Assembly (NCBI GenBank): GCA_963971575.1
Contig: OZ020611.1
Location: 208,114,743-208,178,742, forward strand
Source: Liopterus haemorrhoidalis
Lineage: Eukaryota; Arthropoda; Insecta; Coleoptera; Dytiscidae
Reading direction: 5' to 3'
Length of the DNA stretch: 64,000 bases
The notes beneath the pieces are model-generated. The model ran no database searches. It was not told where the DNA came from and was given only the letters and a program-made list of their open reading frames with translations. Numbering within the stretch: the first letter of the stretch is position 1; every line of letters begins with the position of its first letter. The position numbers and the translations under genes are program-made. This document shows, piece by piece, positions 11,482 through 21,389 of the stretch.

Positions 11482-11755
11482 TTTAAATTTATCTAAGCTT
11501 GTCTCTATGCTATGCTACGCTATGTGATGGTGTATTTTCTTGTGAAATTTTTATATATGTATGTAGCTGTATGTATGTATATGTATTTACTTATATGTGC
11601 ATGTGTATGTCCACGTGTATGTGCACATGTATGTATGTATGCATGTATTTTCTTTCTTTTAATGTTTATTTCCAATTGTAGACTTATGTATATAGAGAAG
11701 TCCAAATAATTTGTAAAAATTCGTATCGAAATAAAGATTTATTATTATTATATAA
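11482..11755 (+). other. LINE 3' untranslated region
   Basis: It holds a TGTATG-rich microsatellite (about 11556-11650), then AATAAA and a terminal (TTA)n tract ending near 11755. It is the 3' end of the LINE at 10108. The LINE 3' tail at 39545-39681 also ends in AATAAA plus (ATT)n. Confidence 0.6.
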
Positions 11756-11889
11756 AGCCACATTTATAATAGATACATGATCCAACCATAGCATACAACT
11801 CATAAAACTCTTGTTTTTCTGTTTATTAGAAACAGACTTTCAAAACAGTGAAACCATTTTGTCCTATCTTTATGGATATGCTATGCACA

Positions 11890-12831
11890 CTGTTTCATCG
11901 TAGTCCGTCATTGATAAATCTCGTGAATGTCAACCAAAATCGGTTGTGATTCAAAACAACATCGATGCTGTGCGCAAAATGATTGAAGAAGATCGGTATG
12001 TGACTTACCTTGAAATGGAGGCATCCTTTGGCATATCGCAGACTGCAATACATTCGATTTTGCATGAACAATTAGCTGTGAAAAAGATCTGTTCCCGATG
12101 GATTCCGCATAATTTGACCTAAACTCAAAAAAAGGCTCGTGTTTATTGGTGTAAGAGAATGCTAAAATAATTCAATCTAGGTACTGAAAAATCCGTATAC
12201 AACATCGTTACAGGTGACTAAACTTGGATTTATTCATATGAACCAGAGACTAAGCAACAATCCACTGTTTGGGTCTTCCAAGATGAACCAAAACTCACAA
12301 AAATTGTTCGTTCACGAAGCAATTCCAAGAAAATGATCGTTTGTTTCTTCGGTTGTACTGGACATGTCACAACCATTCCTTTAGAAGATCGGAGAACAGT
12401 TAAGGCTGAATGGTATATAACAATTTGTTTTCCAGAAGTCATCGACAAAATCAGGAAAAACAACCAAAAACGTCGCATCTTTCTTCATCATGATAAGCTT
12501 CCACACAGCACGTCAAACAATTGATTAATTGAAGCAGAAAAACATCGAATTAATGTCTCATTGCCCGTATTTACCTGATTTATCCTCTAACGACATTTTT
12601 TGTTCCCCAATGTCAAACAAAAAATGCGTGGACAGCGATTTTCATCAGCTCAAGCAGCTATTGAAGCCTTCGAAAACCATGTTTTTGAGATAACTTCAGA
12701 GTGGAAAAAATATTTCGAGAATTGGTTTGAACGCATGCAAAAGTGTATAAATCTTAAAGGCGAATATTTTGAAAAGCAATAAAACAGATTGTTCCAAAAA
12801 AAAATATTTCTTAATTTTTGTAAAGCCCTCG
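11890..12831 (+). pseudogene. Mariner transposase relic (family M1), plus strand
   Basis: Translation of broken frames gives a mariner transposase from the linker to the C-terminus: MIEEDRYVTYLEMEASFGIS, WIPHNLT, VTGDxTWIYSYEPETKQQST, the second catalytic segment LHHDKLPHS, and the third SPDLS-like segment with SSND. First, second and third Asp are recognisable, but at least four in-frame stops and a frameshift destroy the gene (for example GDE has become GD-stop). The N-terminal helix-turn-helix is missing. The right terminal repeat ends ...CCCTCG at 12831 with TA after it. Relatives: 25088-25315 and 50442-51600 (both minus). Confidence 0.9.
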
Positions 12832-12932
12832 TATCTTCTTACACACAGTATTCTTAGCTGAGACATACTGTATATGTAGTTTAGCTATCCATGATTATGG
12901 TAAATTATAAATACACATTAAGAAATTATCAA

Positions 12933-13033
12933 CGTGATATAATAAAATTAATTAATTAATAGGATTCGGACCAGTCAAAAATAAAACAAATTTTTTAATG
13001 GTCCGAGTCCTATTAATTCATTAATTATATTAC
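12933..13033. mobile_element. Tiny hairpin MITE
   Basis: AATAGGATTCGGACCA on the left (about 12958-12973) pairs with TGGTCCGAGTCCTATT on the right (12999-13014), and the pairing extends outward through AT-rich arms. The whole unit is about 100 bp, nearly all stem. Confidence 0.65.
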
Positions 13034-13104
13034 ATACGAACATAATTAATATAACAAGTTATTAACTTTTTCAATAATAATTTCCTCGTTAGAAAGTATT
13101 TTTA

Positions 13105-13200
13105 AAGTACATTATGGTGACGGTCGGTTCCGTGGCCACTGCTGTGTCATGCTGTCAACATGTAATTCTTTTAACAAGAAAACATATTTCTTTACTCAGG
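13105..13200 (+). repeat. Family C end motif, fragment
   Basis: GTGACGGTCGGTTCCGTGGC followed by AAGAAAACATATTTCT, as at 8885-8990. Confidence 0.6.
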
Positions 13201-13638
13201 GTTTCATATTAAACGTATTAAACGTACTGTAAAAACAGCAATTTCCCTTATCATTTGTTTAATTCCCATAATTAAATAAAATAAATGTAACAGTGTTGTG
13301 ATTAAAATTTAGTTGATAATTCTAAAATAAAAGCCTTTGAAGTTGATGTTAAAATAACGAAATTAAATACTGGAGCATTATATTTTAGATGTTTAGCTTA
13401 TAAAATATTCAAAAGCGTGTTCTCGCTAGAATTTTCAAACAGAATGCATTTACTGTGCACTTTCCGATGCAGATAATACCTTGGTTTTATCGCCTTGAAA
13501 ATTCATTTAACTGCGTTAGATAATTTAATAATAACATTTCTACGCTATGTGCTTATTCTAGGCATAGTCTCAAGGGTGGATGAATTTTAGTTCAGAACAA
13601 AAATGAAATTACGAGGTAAAAAGTAACAATGTTTTGAT

Positions 13639-13998
13639 CAGCGCCGGCGTTACGCAGAGCCGCAGTAAGGTAAACTTGCGCTAGGGGCAGAACCGTGTTT
13701 TGGCGCCCTTGGTAAATAAAAATAAGGTTCCTACCTCTCATTTTAAGTGATGAGCAAAAAAAAAGGTCTTCACCTCTCAAAATCAAAGTGACGAGCAAAA
13801 AAAAAAGGCCTCATGCTTCGCCATGGCGCCCCTTAACAAGCCCGTCAGCGCCCTTTTCCTTAGTGCGCTAGGGGCCGTCGCCCCCTCCGCCCTCCTTGAA
13901 GGCGTTACTATCATGTCGTTACTATTGTACGACTGGGGCGGCTTTTTTTTCAGTGAGGCGTCTTGCCTGTGGCGGCAAAAAGTCTAGCGCCGGCGCTG
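13639..13998. mobile_element. Non-autonomous hAT element (360 bp)
   Basis: The termini are CAGCGCCGGCG (13639) and CGCCGGCGCTG (ending 13998). Flanks GTTTTGAT (13631-13638) and GTTTTTAT (13999-14006) agree at 7 of 8 bases, the hAT duplication length. The interior is GC-rich and includes two units of a GAGCAAAAAAAAAGGTC-type repeat that is also found, as five units, in the unrelated MITE at 29505-29815. No transposase. Confidence 0.8.
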
Positions 13999-14045
13999 GT
14001 TTTTATTATGAAGATCGAATAGTCGGTCTCAACATTAGTGATGAA

Positions 14046-14102
14046 ATATTGATATGAAGTGTGAACTTTCACACATTTCAGGATTTTGTAGGTATTTATT
14101 AA
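14046..14102 (+). repeat. Family B terminus fragment
   Basis: GATATGAAGTGTGAACTTTC and CACATTTCAGGATTTTGTAG match the family B outer end. A second such fragment occurs at 14452-14500; the piggyBac-like MITE lies between them. Confidence 0.6.
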
Positions 14103-14231
14103 AAAAAAAGAAAGCCAATATTTTTTAATATAATCGCTGTAAAATCAACATCTTTCTAGCCTTCTAGCAGAGCCGGACAAAGGAATTTCTGCGCCCGAGG
14201 CAAAGTACCAGTCTTGCGCCCACATCCTTAA

Positions 14232-14441
14232 CCCTTTGAACCCTATAGGCCGGTTTACCGGCCCGATTTGTGCGAGGCATATACCCTAATGGCCGATTTG
14301 CCGGCCTTGACATCTATCTTCATTCCCCTACGGCTCGGAATACCGGTCTGCGAAAAAAAAAAAAAAAAACCGATACGATAGTTTTGACTCTGAGCTCAGG
14401 GATATGGTGTTAATACAATGAACGCCTTAGGATTCAAAGGG
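14232..14441. mobile_element. piggyBac-like MITE (210 bp)
   Basis: 14-bp termini CCCTTTGAACCCTA and TAGGATTCAAAGGG (one mismatch). The left flank is TTAA (14228-14231), the piggyBac target; the right flank reads TAAC, a likely decayed TTAA. The interior has paired GGCCGGTTTACCGGCC-type words and a poly-A run. The CCCTTT start is typical of piggyBac ends. Confidence 0.75.
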
Positions 14442-14529
14442 TAACTAAACAAAAATTTGTGCGAAGTGTGAATTTTCACACATTTCAGGGTTTTATAAGA
14501 CATACACTACTCTAGTCATAAATTCAAAC

Positions 14530-15027
14530 CAGTGGCGAAGGGCCACCTCCGCTAGACTTAATAAAAAATACAAAAACAAAATTACTTTTTTTAATAAAAT
14601 TTAAAAGAAGATTTAGGTAAATCTTTAAAAATACATCTAATTATGTCCTATACAAATTTTTGGTTTGGGCTTGGTTTACTAGTTACGAATTTTTAAAAAC
14701 TTAAACTTAAACTTAAAGTTTAATAACTTCCGTTTCCGGTTTCGGATTTTAATAAAAAACAATAGGGTTCTTCCCAATTATTAGGAGAATTTTTTAGTAC
14801 CAGAACGAACTCTCTAAGTTAAACCGTTTTTGAGTTATCGTGTGTACACACAAGACACACACACAAACACACACACAGACACACACACATACGGACGGCA
14901 CTTCGAAAATAGGTTTTTTGGATCCCCTGGACCATGAAACGTGGTCATCAGTCAAAATCTCGACATCGAAAATTTTCGTGATTACATACATGCCCCTTAT
15001 ATATGGTATTAAGGTCGGGCAAGTAAA
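14530..15027 (+). repeat. Interspersed family A, copy 2
   Basis: Starts CAGTGGCGAAGGGCCACC and ends AGGTCGGGCAAGT. The CA microsatellite lies at 14847-14889. It matches 1389-1862 closely along most of its length, including the block GGTTCTTCCCAATTATTAGG. Confidence 0.85.
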
Positions 15028-15483
15028 AATACATAACATTATAGTATTTACAATACGAAATGGCCACCCTAACTTATTGATTCCAATAATGGCTGACAGT
15101 ATAACCATTATACCTGCTGAGTTTATGGTTCTGTTAATAGTTGCTGACAGGACCGTAATAATTATTTAAAACAAATGTGTTTTCTTATATGCTATTTAGA
15201 ATGAACTGTATATCTGTATATACTCACATGACATTCCTTCACAATTTTATCAGGCTTAGGACTGCCTATTTGAATTATAAATATAGGCATGTTTAAAAAT
15301 CGTTCTGTTTTAAAATCTTTATAATTTATATTAAATATTTCAAATATGCACAAACAAAAATCATTATTTTTTTGAACTTCAATTTATGGTATTTTAAAAT
15401 AATTAAAATATTAATCATTGTCTCTATTATCATTGTTTATATCACTATCAGAGTTTGTGTCACTACCACTGTCATTTAAATGA
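15028..15483. other. No gene seen
   Basis: AT-rich sequence between a family A copy and the pogo-like element. No repeat, RNA or coding frame is recognised. Confidence 0.4.
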
Positions 15484-16135
15484 CCGTATTTTTCGGACTC
15501 CCGAAATTTATGAGACAATTTTTAGAAAAAATATTTATTATTACGATAACTTGAACAAGTAACATTTTGTTCATCTCCAATGTCTATACTATCACTCGTC
15601 TCGTTTGTCACTGTCGTATTATTTTCGTCTGAACTATTGTAGTCAATATCTTCAAAACTCAGTCATCTTTGATACTAGCCCAATGCGTTACTTATACCGC
15701 ATTTCATAAAGACTTTATAATCGTCTTTTCTTTTACAGCTAAACATGAATTTTTTTACCCAAGTACATACTTTTGAAATTGACGGCCCTCTCATACGTTC
15801 TATTTCTGTACATCGTGTTTTGGCTTTATCATTCATTTGTTCCACTCTTTCCGTATAAAATTATTAAATGGTTTATTAATCGACACATCTAAGAGTTGTT
15901 GTTGACTTGTAAGGCCTCCAGAAATGACAGCTAATTCTATATTCATTTCTATTATATTTCCTTGGTTGATTCTGTTTTATGCATATAACATATGCATAAA
16001 ACTCTGAATTGATTCCACACTAACATCGCACACTTTTTAAACAACGCACCTATACCTTTGGACCATAAGACGCACTCCAATTTTAATTCGATTTTTCTGT
16101 GTAAAAAGGTGCGTCTTATGGTCCGAAAAATACGG
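15484..16135 (-). mobile_element. pogo/Tigger-like element remnant with TIRs
   Basis: CCGTATTTTTCGGAC at 15484-15498 is matched by its exact reverse complement at 16121-16135. Next to the right end GGTGCGTCTTATGGTCC pairs with GGACCATAAGACGCAC (about 16059), so the right end is itself a hairpin. The protein relic between the TIRs (15530-15962) is of pogo type, consistent with these ends. A perfect palindrome made of TTTTATGCATAT and its complement around a 3-nt centre sits at 15974-16000. Confidence 0.7.
15530..15962 (-). pseudogene. pogo-like DDE transposase, C-terminal relic
   Basis: On the minus strand the frames give MNIELAVISGGLTSQQQLLD, VSINKPFNNFIRKEW, then CTWVKKFMFSCKR and FMKCGISNALG. 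This is the block after the last catalytic Asp in pogo/Tigger transposases (usual form PGGxTSxxQPLDVxxNKPFK and SFKKCGISNALDG). The acidic tail follows. A stop after the KEWNK segment and one after NALG interrupt it. No upstream catalytic residues remain. It lies inside the TIRs at 15484-16135. Confidence 0.75.
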
Positions 16136-16235
16136 TAATAATTATTGAGGATTTATTTGGTGAATTTATAAAAAAAAATTGTTTCAATTGTCTTTACATG
16201 TTCTACACATTTTTTCCACAAATCACTACTTATTG

Positions 16236-17494
16236 TGTTACCGATGCAAGCCTCAGAATTTTAAATCACTACACACGTCACGCATGACATTCAAGTAACA
16301 TATTTTGCACCGCCGGATTCCGTGAGACATCAGCAATCTTTTGATAACCGTGAATCTACAAAATTCGTGATACAGTTAGAGTAATTAATGAACTTAGATC
16401 TTTTATAATTCTACCAATCACAAACACTCTTTAAGGCCATAAACCACATTCCGTCACCCAACATCGTATAAAAAAACGGTCAATTTTACAATTGTCAGCA
16501 GTTAGAACGGTCTCTGCGAGCTGACACAAACAATTCAACAGTGCTTCGAAAAACAATAACTTTAAAAACATCGCTCTCTTGAAAAACGCTTTCTGCTGTG
16601 AGCTTTTCAACCGTCGCATCGCCGCGAAACCCACGTTTTCTGCTATGCGTTTCAACCATCGCATCGCCGCGAAACCCGCGCTTTCTGCTGTGCGTTTCAA
16701 CCAAGGCACCTTCGCGAAACCCACGCTTTCTGCTGTGCGTTTCGACCAGTGCGTTACAACTGTCGCGAAACCCACGCTTTCTGCTGTGTGTTTCGATCAG
16801 TGCGTTACAACCGTCGCGAAACCACACGCTTTCTGCTGTGTCCGTTCAATTAGTGGTTCTCAACCGTTCAATCATCGCGAAACCTCTCGCTTCGTTGCAC
16901 CAGTGGTTCTCAACCGCTCTACCATCGCAAAACCACTCGTCGTTCAACAAGTGCGTTTCATCCATCGCGGAACCACTCACCTTCTGTGAGTGCCTCCATC
17001 GCCAACCACGTGCCGTCCAACGAGCGCGTCTTAACCATCGTTTCTCGATATGTCGAGTAACTTATCGACGCCGACGCTCGCCGCCGCCGGACGACGCCCG
17101 TCATCTCCTCAAATCCATCTTCTCCTTAATTACCACATCCTCTCCATCCCGATGACTTTCTCGCCTCACGAGAAAGCATCGCGTTATTCTTACTTATATT
17201 TTGTGTCATATATTTTGGTTATCTAGTCTTTCTCTATGTTTCAATGTTATGTTACATGTTGTTATTTGTTATTGCTTCCAATTCTATTCTTTTGTTAAAT
17301 AAATCCATAAAACCATATTTTTGTGTTTTCAATCATCATCTTCATCTCCTGCCACTTTTAATTTTTCAGAGATTGTTTAGTTCGACGAGGCTCTTCAAGC
17401 CAAGACAGGCATAACGACCCCGCTCCTGAGCTAGACCGCGGACTGTGTTAACGGTGGGACCTAAGGACCTCTTCCGATGGCCCCTCCCGCAACA
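16236..17494 (+). mobile_element. Solo LTR (about 1.26 kb)
   Basis: It begins TGTTACCGATG and ends CCCGCAACA, giving the short inverted TGTT/AACA expected of an LTR. It is flanked by ATTG on both sides (16232-16235, 17495-17498). AATAAA occurs near 17297, followed by T-rich sequence, fitting a plus-strand polyadenylation region. About 450 bp of the LTR are a degenerate tandem array. No internal retrotransposon region is present, so it is probably the product of LTR-LTR recombination. The TGTT start and length suggest BEL/Pao or gypsy; undecided. Confidence 0.7.
16595..17040 (+). repeat. Degenerate about 50-bp tandem array in the LTR
   Basis: Units carry CGCGAAACCCACGCTTTCTG, then TGCGTTTCAACC and a variable filler. 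They decay towards the right into GCGAAACCTCTCGC and GCAAAACCACTCG. The array leaves frames open on both strands, which are therefore not evidence for genes. Confidence 0.8.
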
Positions 17495-17589
17495 ATTGCA
17501 CTTGTTTCATCTTTAATTAATTGTACTACAATGTCAATTTCTGTCGGTGTTGTATTTTTCCGGCGCACATTACTTTTAATTGGTTCCAT

Positions 17590-18020
17590 ATTAGTTACAT
17601 ATGCCTAACTTTGTATGGAAATTCTATTCAGTCTTCTTCAAAACTTTTTTATTAAAAGATGCACAGTCGGCACTATTTTTTTCACAAAGGAAACATGATA
17701 AAAGCATATCAAACTGTTAAAATTCTTACTTTCAGCATTAAAATACTTTTTGTTTCAAATAATTTAATCTCAAGCGAATTGAAAAAAAAAAGCCAACACA
17801 CTATTGTCGAATAGCATAGATACACTACGTATATCACATAGAGGCCGCTAGATGATAGAGTATATCAAGAATTTAAAAGCTGTTCCAAGCTCATGCTCAA
17901 AGTACAACAGTCTCCCTTACAATATTTTATGTCTGTACAATTGCTCATTCAGTATTATAAAGGTTATAAATAAAAATATTTATTATTATTAAATATACTT
18001 ATTTTATCATTATTTATCAA
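17590..18020. other. No gene seen
   Basis: AT-rich sequence between the split frame and the Helitron; nothing recognised. Confidence 0.4.
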
Positions 18021-18121
18021 CTAGGTTATTACCCGTCAACAATGACGGATTTATAATATAAAAATTTCAATTGTTTGTGTATGTATTTGGTTTTATTTTT
18101 TAACGTATGTTAATTTCGTTG

Positions 18122-18253
18122 CCGGTCAGCTAATCACGGGACAGGATATCACCAGTTAACCAATCACGGGAGAGGGTGTCACCAGTCAGCCAATCAAGAG
18201 ACAGGGTGTCCCCAGTTAGCCAATCACGAGAACCTTTGGAAAAATTGACGTCA
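18122..18253 (-). promoter_or_regulatory. CCAAT/CRE-like cassette, 3' side of H1 array
   Basis: Four direct repeats of about 31 bp each contain (C/T)CAATCA or a near form (AGCTAATCAC, AACCAATCAC, AGCCAATCAA, AGCCAATCAC), followed by TGACGTCA at 18246-18253. CCAAT boxes and the CRE/ATF palindrome are known promoter elements; activity here is inference. The same cassette occurs at 41701-41850 in H2. Confidence 0.5.
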
Positions 18254-18384
18254 TATAATACATACAGACAATACATACAGACACTTGCTAATATAGTTAT
18301 TCATAAACTTTTTATGATTAAAGCGATTCATTTTTATTCATTACATTTATATTGTTAAAACTAAAAATAATTTGAGACGTTTAT

Positions 18385-19660
18385 TTATGCCTACGAAACC
18401 CTACACATTTCTGTATGTAATTATATTGGTAGATTCTTAGAGAATAAATCTGCAAAATATTGTTCATATCGGTCAAATGATATAACAGTGTCTAAAGTTT
18501 CTTTTTGATGGCTACGAAACTTTAGGTATTTCAGTATATAATTATATTTGTAAATTCTTAGAAAATAAATCTGCAAAATATTATTCATATCGGTTAAAGA
18601 ATACAGGCCTGTCTAAAGTTTCTCGTTTATGCCTACGAAACGCTGAACATTTCTATATGTAATTTTATCCGCAGTTTCTTAGAAAAAAAATCTGCAAAAT
18701 ATTGTTCATATCGGCCAAAGTATATAGGAGTATCTAGAGTTTCTTGTTTATGCTTACAAAACCCTAGACATTTCTATATATAATTATATTCGCAGATTAT
18801 TAGAGAATATATCTGCAAAATATTGTTCATATCGGTTAAAGGATGTAGGAGTCTCTTGTTTATGCCTACAAAACCCTAGACATTTATGTATGTAATTATA
18901 TTCGTAGATTCGTAGAAAATAAATCTGCAAAATATTGTTTATATCGATCAAAGGATATAGGATTGTCTAGAATTTCTTGTTAATGCCTACGAAACCCTAG
19001 ACATTTCTGTATGTAATTATATTTATAGATACTTATAGAATAAATCTTCAAAATACTGTTCATATCGGTCAAAGGATATTGGAGTATCTTAGGGTTTCTT
19101 GTTTATGCCCACGAAACTCTAAACATTTCTATAAGTTGTTGTACCTGCAGATTCTTAGAGAATAAATTTGCAAAATATTTTTCATATAGATCGTAGGATA
19201 TAAGAGTGTTTAGAGTTTCTTGTGTATGCCTACGAAACTCTAGACATTTGTGTATGGAATATATGTCGTAGATTCTTAGAGATTAAATTTGCAAAATATT
19301 GTTGATATCAGTCAAAGGATATAGGAATGTCTAGTTTCTTGTTTATGCCTACGAAATCCTATAAATTTCTATATGATATTTTATCCGCAGATTTTTAGAA
19401 AATAAATCTGCAAAATATTTTTCATATCGATCATAGGATATAGGAGTGTCTAGAGTTTCTTGTTTATGCTTTCGAAACCCTAGACATTTCTATATGTTAT
19501 TTTATTAGCAGTTTCTTAGAGAATAAAACTGCAAAATATTGTTGTTATCAGTCAAAGGATATAGGAGTATCTAGAGTTTCTTGTTTATGCCTGCGAAATC
19601 CTACACATTTCTACATGTAATTATATTCGTAGATTCTTAAGAGAACAAATTTGCAAAATA
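18385..19660 (-). repeat. 11-unit, about 120-bp tandem array of H1
   Basis: The anchor GCCTACGAAAC recurs with spacing of 120, 123, 119, 112, 123, 121, 120, 120, 121 and 122 bp. Most units contain an inverted pair GTTTC...GAAAC, extended in the best ones to CTAGxGTTTC/GAAACYCTAG with a 14-nt loop. One unit has a deletion (112 bp) in the hairpin arm, also seen in one H2 unit. Confidence 0.9.
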
Positions 19661-19663
19661 CCG

Positions 19664-19729
19664 GTCAATCAAGAGACCTGAAGAGTCCCCAGTTAGCCAA
19701 TCACGAGAACCTTAGGAAAACTGACGTCA
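19664..19729 (-). promoter_or_regulatory. CCAAT/CRE-like cassette, 5' side of H1 array
   Basis: GTTAGCCAATCACGAGAACC followed by TGACGTCA (19722-19729). It matches the cassette on the other side of the array in the same orientation. Confidence 0.5.
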
Positions 19730-19778
19730 CAGTGTTACCTATATCACTAACACACACTAGCTAATTATATATGTACGA

Positions 19779-20330
19779 TATGCTCTTTTAAAATAGGCTC
19801 TAAGAGGTTTTATATTGGGTAAATTTTAAGGATCTGGAACAAATTTATTTGTTCGGGTTTCCACTGTATTTTAATATTTCTAAATTAGCATCCAGCACAA
19901 CACTTAATATCATTATGTAGGAAGAATGTTGGTGGTGGTGGCATGAATTTATAAATGAACCAAATTCACAACAAACCACACTTCCACCCTACTAGCGTGC
20001 CAACGACTTCAAAATGAATTCTACCCCATTCCAGACCTTTTGATTTATTACCATATAACTTTTTACAAGTAAAAAATTCTTCAAATATTTGGGTAAAAAT
20101 AAAGTGAATGAAAAATTAACTACACTCGGTTTAATGTTTGGAAGGTTTTCAAATTTACATTTTTACTAAACGTGATAAAAACCTAATCTAAACAAGGTAC
20201 GAATACTTTTTAAATTCCTGTATCATGGTGAATGAAAAAATAACAAAAATAATAAAAATATAAAATTCAACAATATTACAGCAGCTGTAAATGGCTCCCT
20301 CTTAAATATTCCTCGAAACAGTAATGATTA
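19779..20330. other. No gene seen
   Basis: AT-rich sequence between H1 and a LINE remnant; nothing recognised. Confidence 0.4.
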
Positions 20331-20334
20331 TGTC

Positions 20335-20690
20335 AATCTTTAAATATTCCATATACAACCAATGACAACAAGAATACTCTACAGTTCAAAGGATCATATT
20401 ATGGTCAAATTCAACCTCTTCTTCCTAGAAATCGTGGGTTTTCTTCTTAACAATGTAAATCTTTTATATTCACTTTTATCCGGCTTAGATTTAATCACAA
20501 CTTCTCTCCATATCATCTGCATAGAATTAATATGATTTGGTCTCCCTTCTGTCCGTGTGATAATTTGTCTGTCAGCGATTCGACCCATTTATTGTTCGAA
20601 TGCCCCATTCATTTTCGCAATCGTAACTTATTTATAAAAATTTATTTTTCCAAAAAATATCCTTGTTTACCAATATTCAGATAGTATTAG
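20335..20690 (+). pseudogene. LINE with RNase H, C-terminal zinc-knuckle piece
   Basis: The plus frame reads FKGSYYGQIQPLLPRNRGF, one stop, then RLRFNHNFSPYHLHRINMIW, SPFCPCDNLSVSDSTHLLFE and CPIHF. This fits the end of I/R1/Jockey-type LINE polyproteins that carry RNase H, where RxRxxHxxxPxHLxRI precedes a CxC...HxxxxC knuckle. The piece is 5'-truncated and has one in-frame stop. Related LINE ends lie on the minus strand at 42936-43294 and 43730-45084. Confidence 0.75.
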
Positions 20691-20702
20691 ACGATATTAG
20701 AT

Positions 20703-20827
20703 GAGCTACCCATCTTCTAGTTTAATGACAAAACACTATCTTAGGTTAGGTTAGGTTAGTAAGGGTTTGGTTAGAAGAAGCCGAGTGAAGCGAGCTACCC
20801 ATCATCTAGTTTAATGACAAAACAAAC
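20703..20827 (+). repeat. Direct repeat around an interstitial TTAGG tract
   Basis: GAGCTACCCATC(T/A)TCTAG and the following TTTAATGACAAAACA occur twice (20703-20735 and 20790-20823). Between them is (TTAGG)3 plus TTAG at 20741-20759, the telomere repeat of most arthropods. The short length points to an interstitial tract, not a chromosome end. Confidence 0.75.
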
Positions 20828-20961
20828 TCACACTAACATAACAATGCCACCTGTTTAGAATCATCGTACATTGAACAAATCATGTGTGGTATGACACATG
20901 CGCAGTTGCGTAGGTACCTATACCCTAGTTATACCCAAAATTTATATAAATAAGAAAAACG

Positions 20962-21385
20962 TGCCATTCGATAAATTGAGCATTCGATAAATTGACTTTC
21001 GATAAATTTACTTTCGATGAACTTGCTTTCGATAAATTTACTTTCGATAAATTGATTTTCGATAAATTGACCTAGAATCCATTAATATTGTTATACAATA
21101 ATCCCCCGAGATACGTAGAACAAGTATGATAATTATTTAATAAGTGTAGTCTGTCAACTTTTATTGACCACTGCTTTTTTGGCTTTCCGATCCCCTCGGC
21201 ATTCCTCTCAAATATTTACAAAATATTTTTTTTTCGATGAATTGACGATCGATGAATTGATCATTCGATGAATTGATTTTCGACGAATTGATTTTTGATG
21301 AACTCGTTTTCGATGAATTGATTTTCGATGAATTGATTTTCGATGAATTTGCTTTCGATGAATTGATTTTCGATGAACTTACCGT
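20962..21385 (+). repeat. 15-bp minisatellite in two blocks
   Basis: Block 1 (20962-21073) has TTTCGATAAATTGAC-type units and block 2 (21233-21385) TTTTCGATGAATTGA-type units. Each block ends in a similar word (CTAGAATCCA, CGTGAATCCA). The blocks look like duplicates that then drifted to different unit sequences (ATAAATTG versus ATGAATTG). Open frames of IENQF repeats here are incidental. Confidence 0.85.
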
Positions 21386-21389
21386 GAAT

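Larger units (their letters stand above)
16150..17589 (-). pseudogene. Unrecognised open frame split by a solo LTR
   Basis: On the minus strand, ATG at 17589-17587 opens MEPIKSNVRRKNTTPTEIDI and runs to 17499. The frame then resumes at 16235 as SSDLWKKCVEHVKTIE and stops near 16175. With one copy of the 4-bp target repeat, the two pieces join in frame as DETSAI|SSDLW. The C-terminal piece resembles a WxKCxxHVxxxE segment I recall from uncharacterised insect proteins, but I cannot name the family. It may belong to a transposon or a host gene remnant. The continued frame across the junction is directly visible; function is unknown. Confidence 0.55.
18021..19778 (-). mobile_element. Helitron H1, non-autonomous, minus strand
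   Basis: Read on the minus strand it starts TCGTACATATATAATTAGC at 19778 after host A. It ends with hairpin CCGTCA/TGACGG (18033-18048) and CTAG (18024-18021) before host T. These are the Helitron hallmarks TC...CTRR with an AT target. Between them is an array of 11 units of about 120 bp, flanked on each side by a cassette of CCAAT boxes and TGACGTCA. There is no Rep/helicase gene. H2 (40190-41942) is a sister copy. Confidence 0.85.

Noticed and set aside
16431..17155. Overlapping frames of 110-185 codons on both strands
   Set aside because: They coincide with the 50-bp tandem array of the solo LTR, are open on both strands, and carry no known domain.
18385..19660. CRISPR-like regular array
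   Set aside because: Units are contiguous with no unique spacers, about 120 bp long, in an animal genome, and inside an element with Helitron ends.
20741..20759. Telomere
   Set aside because: Only three and a half TTAGG units flanked by ordinary sequence on both sides.
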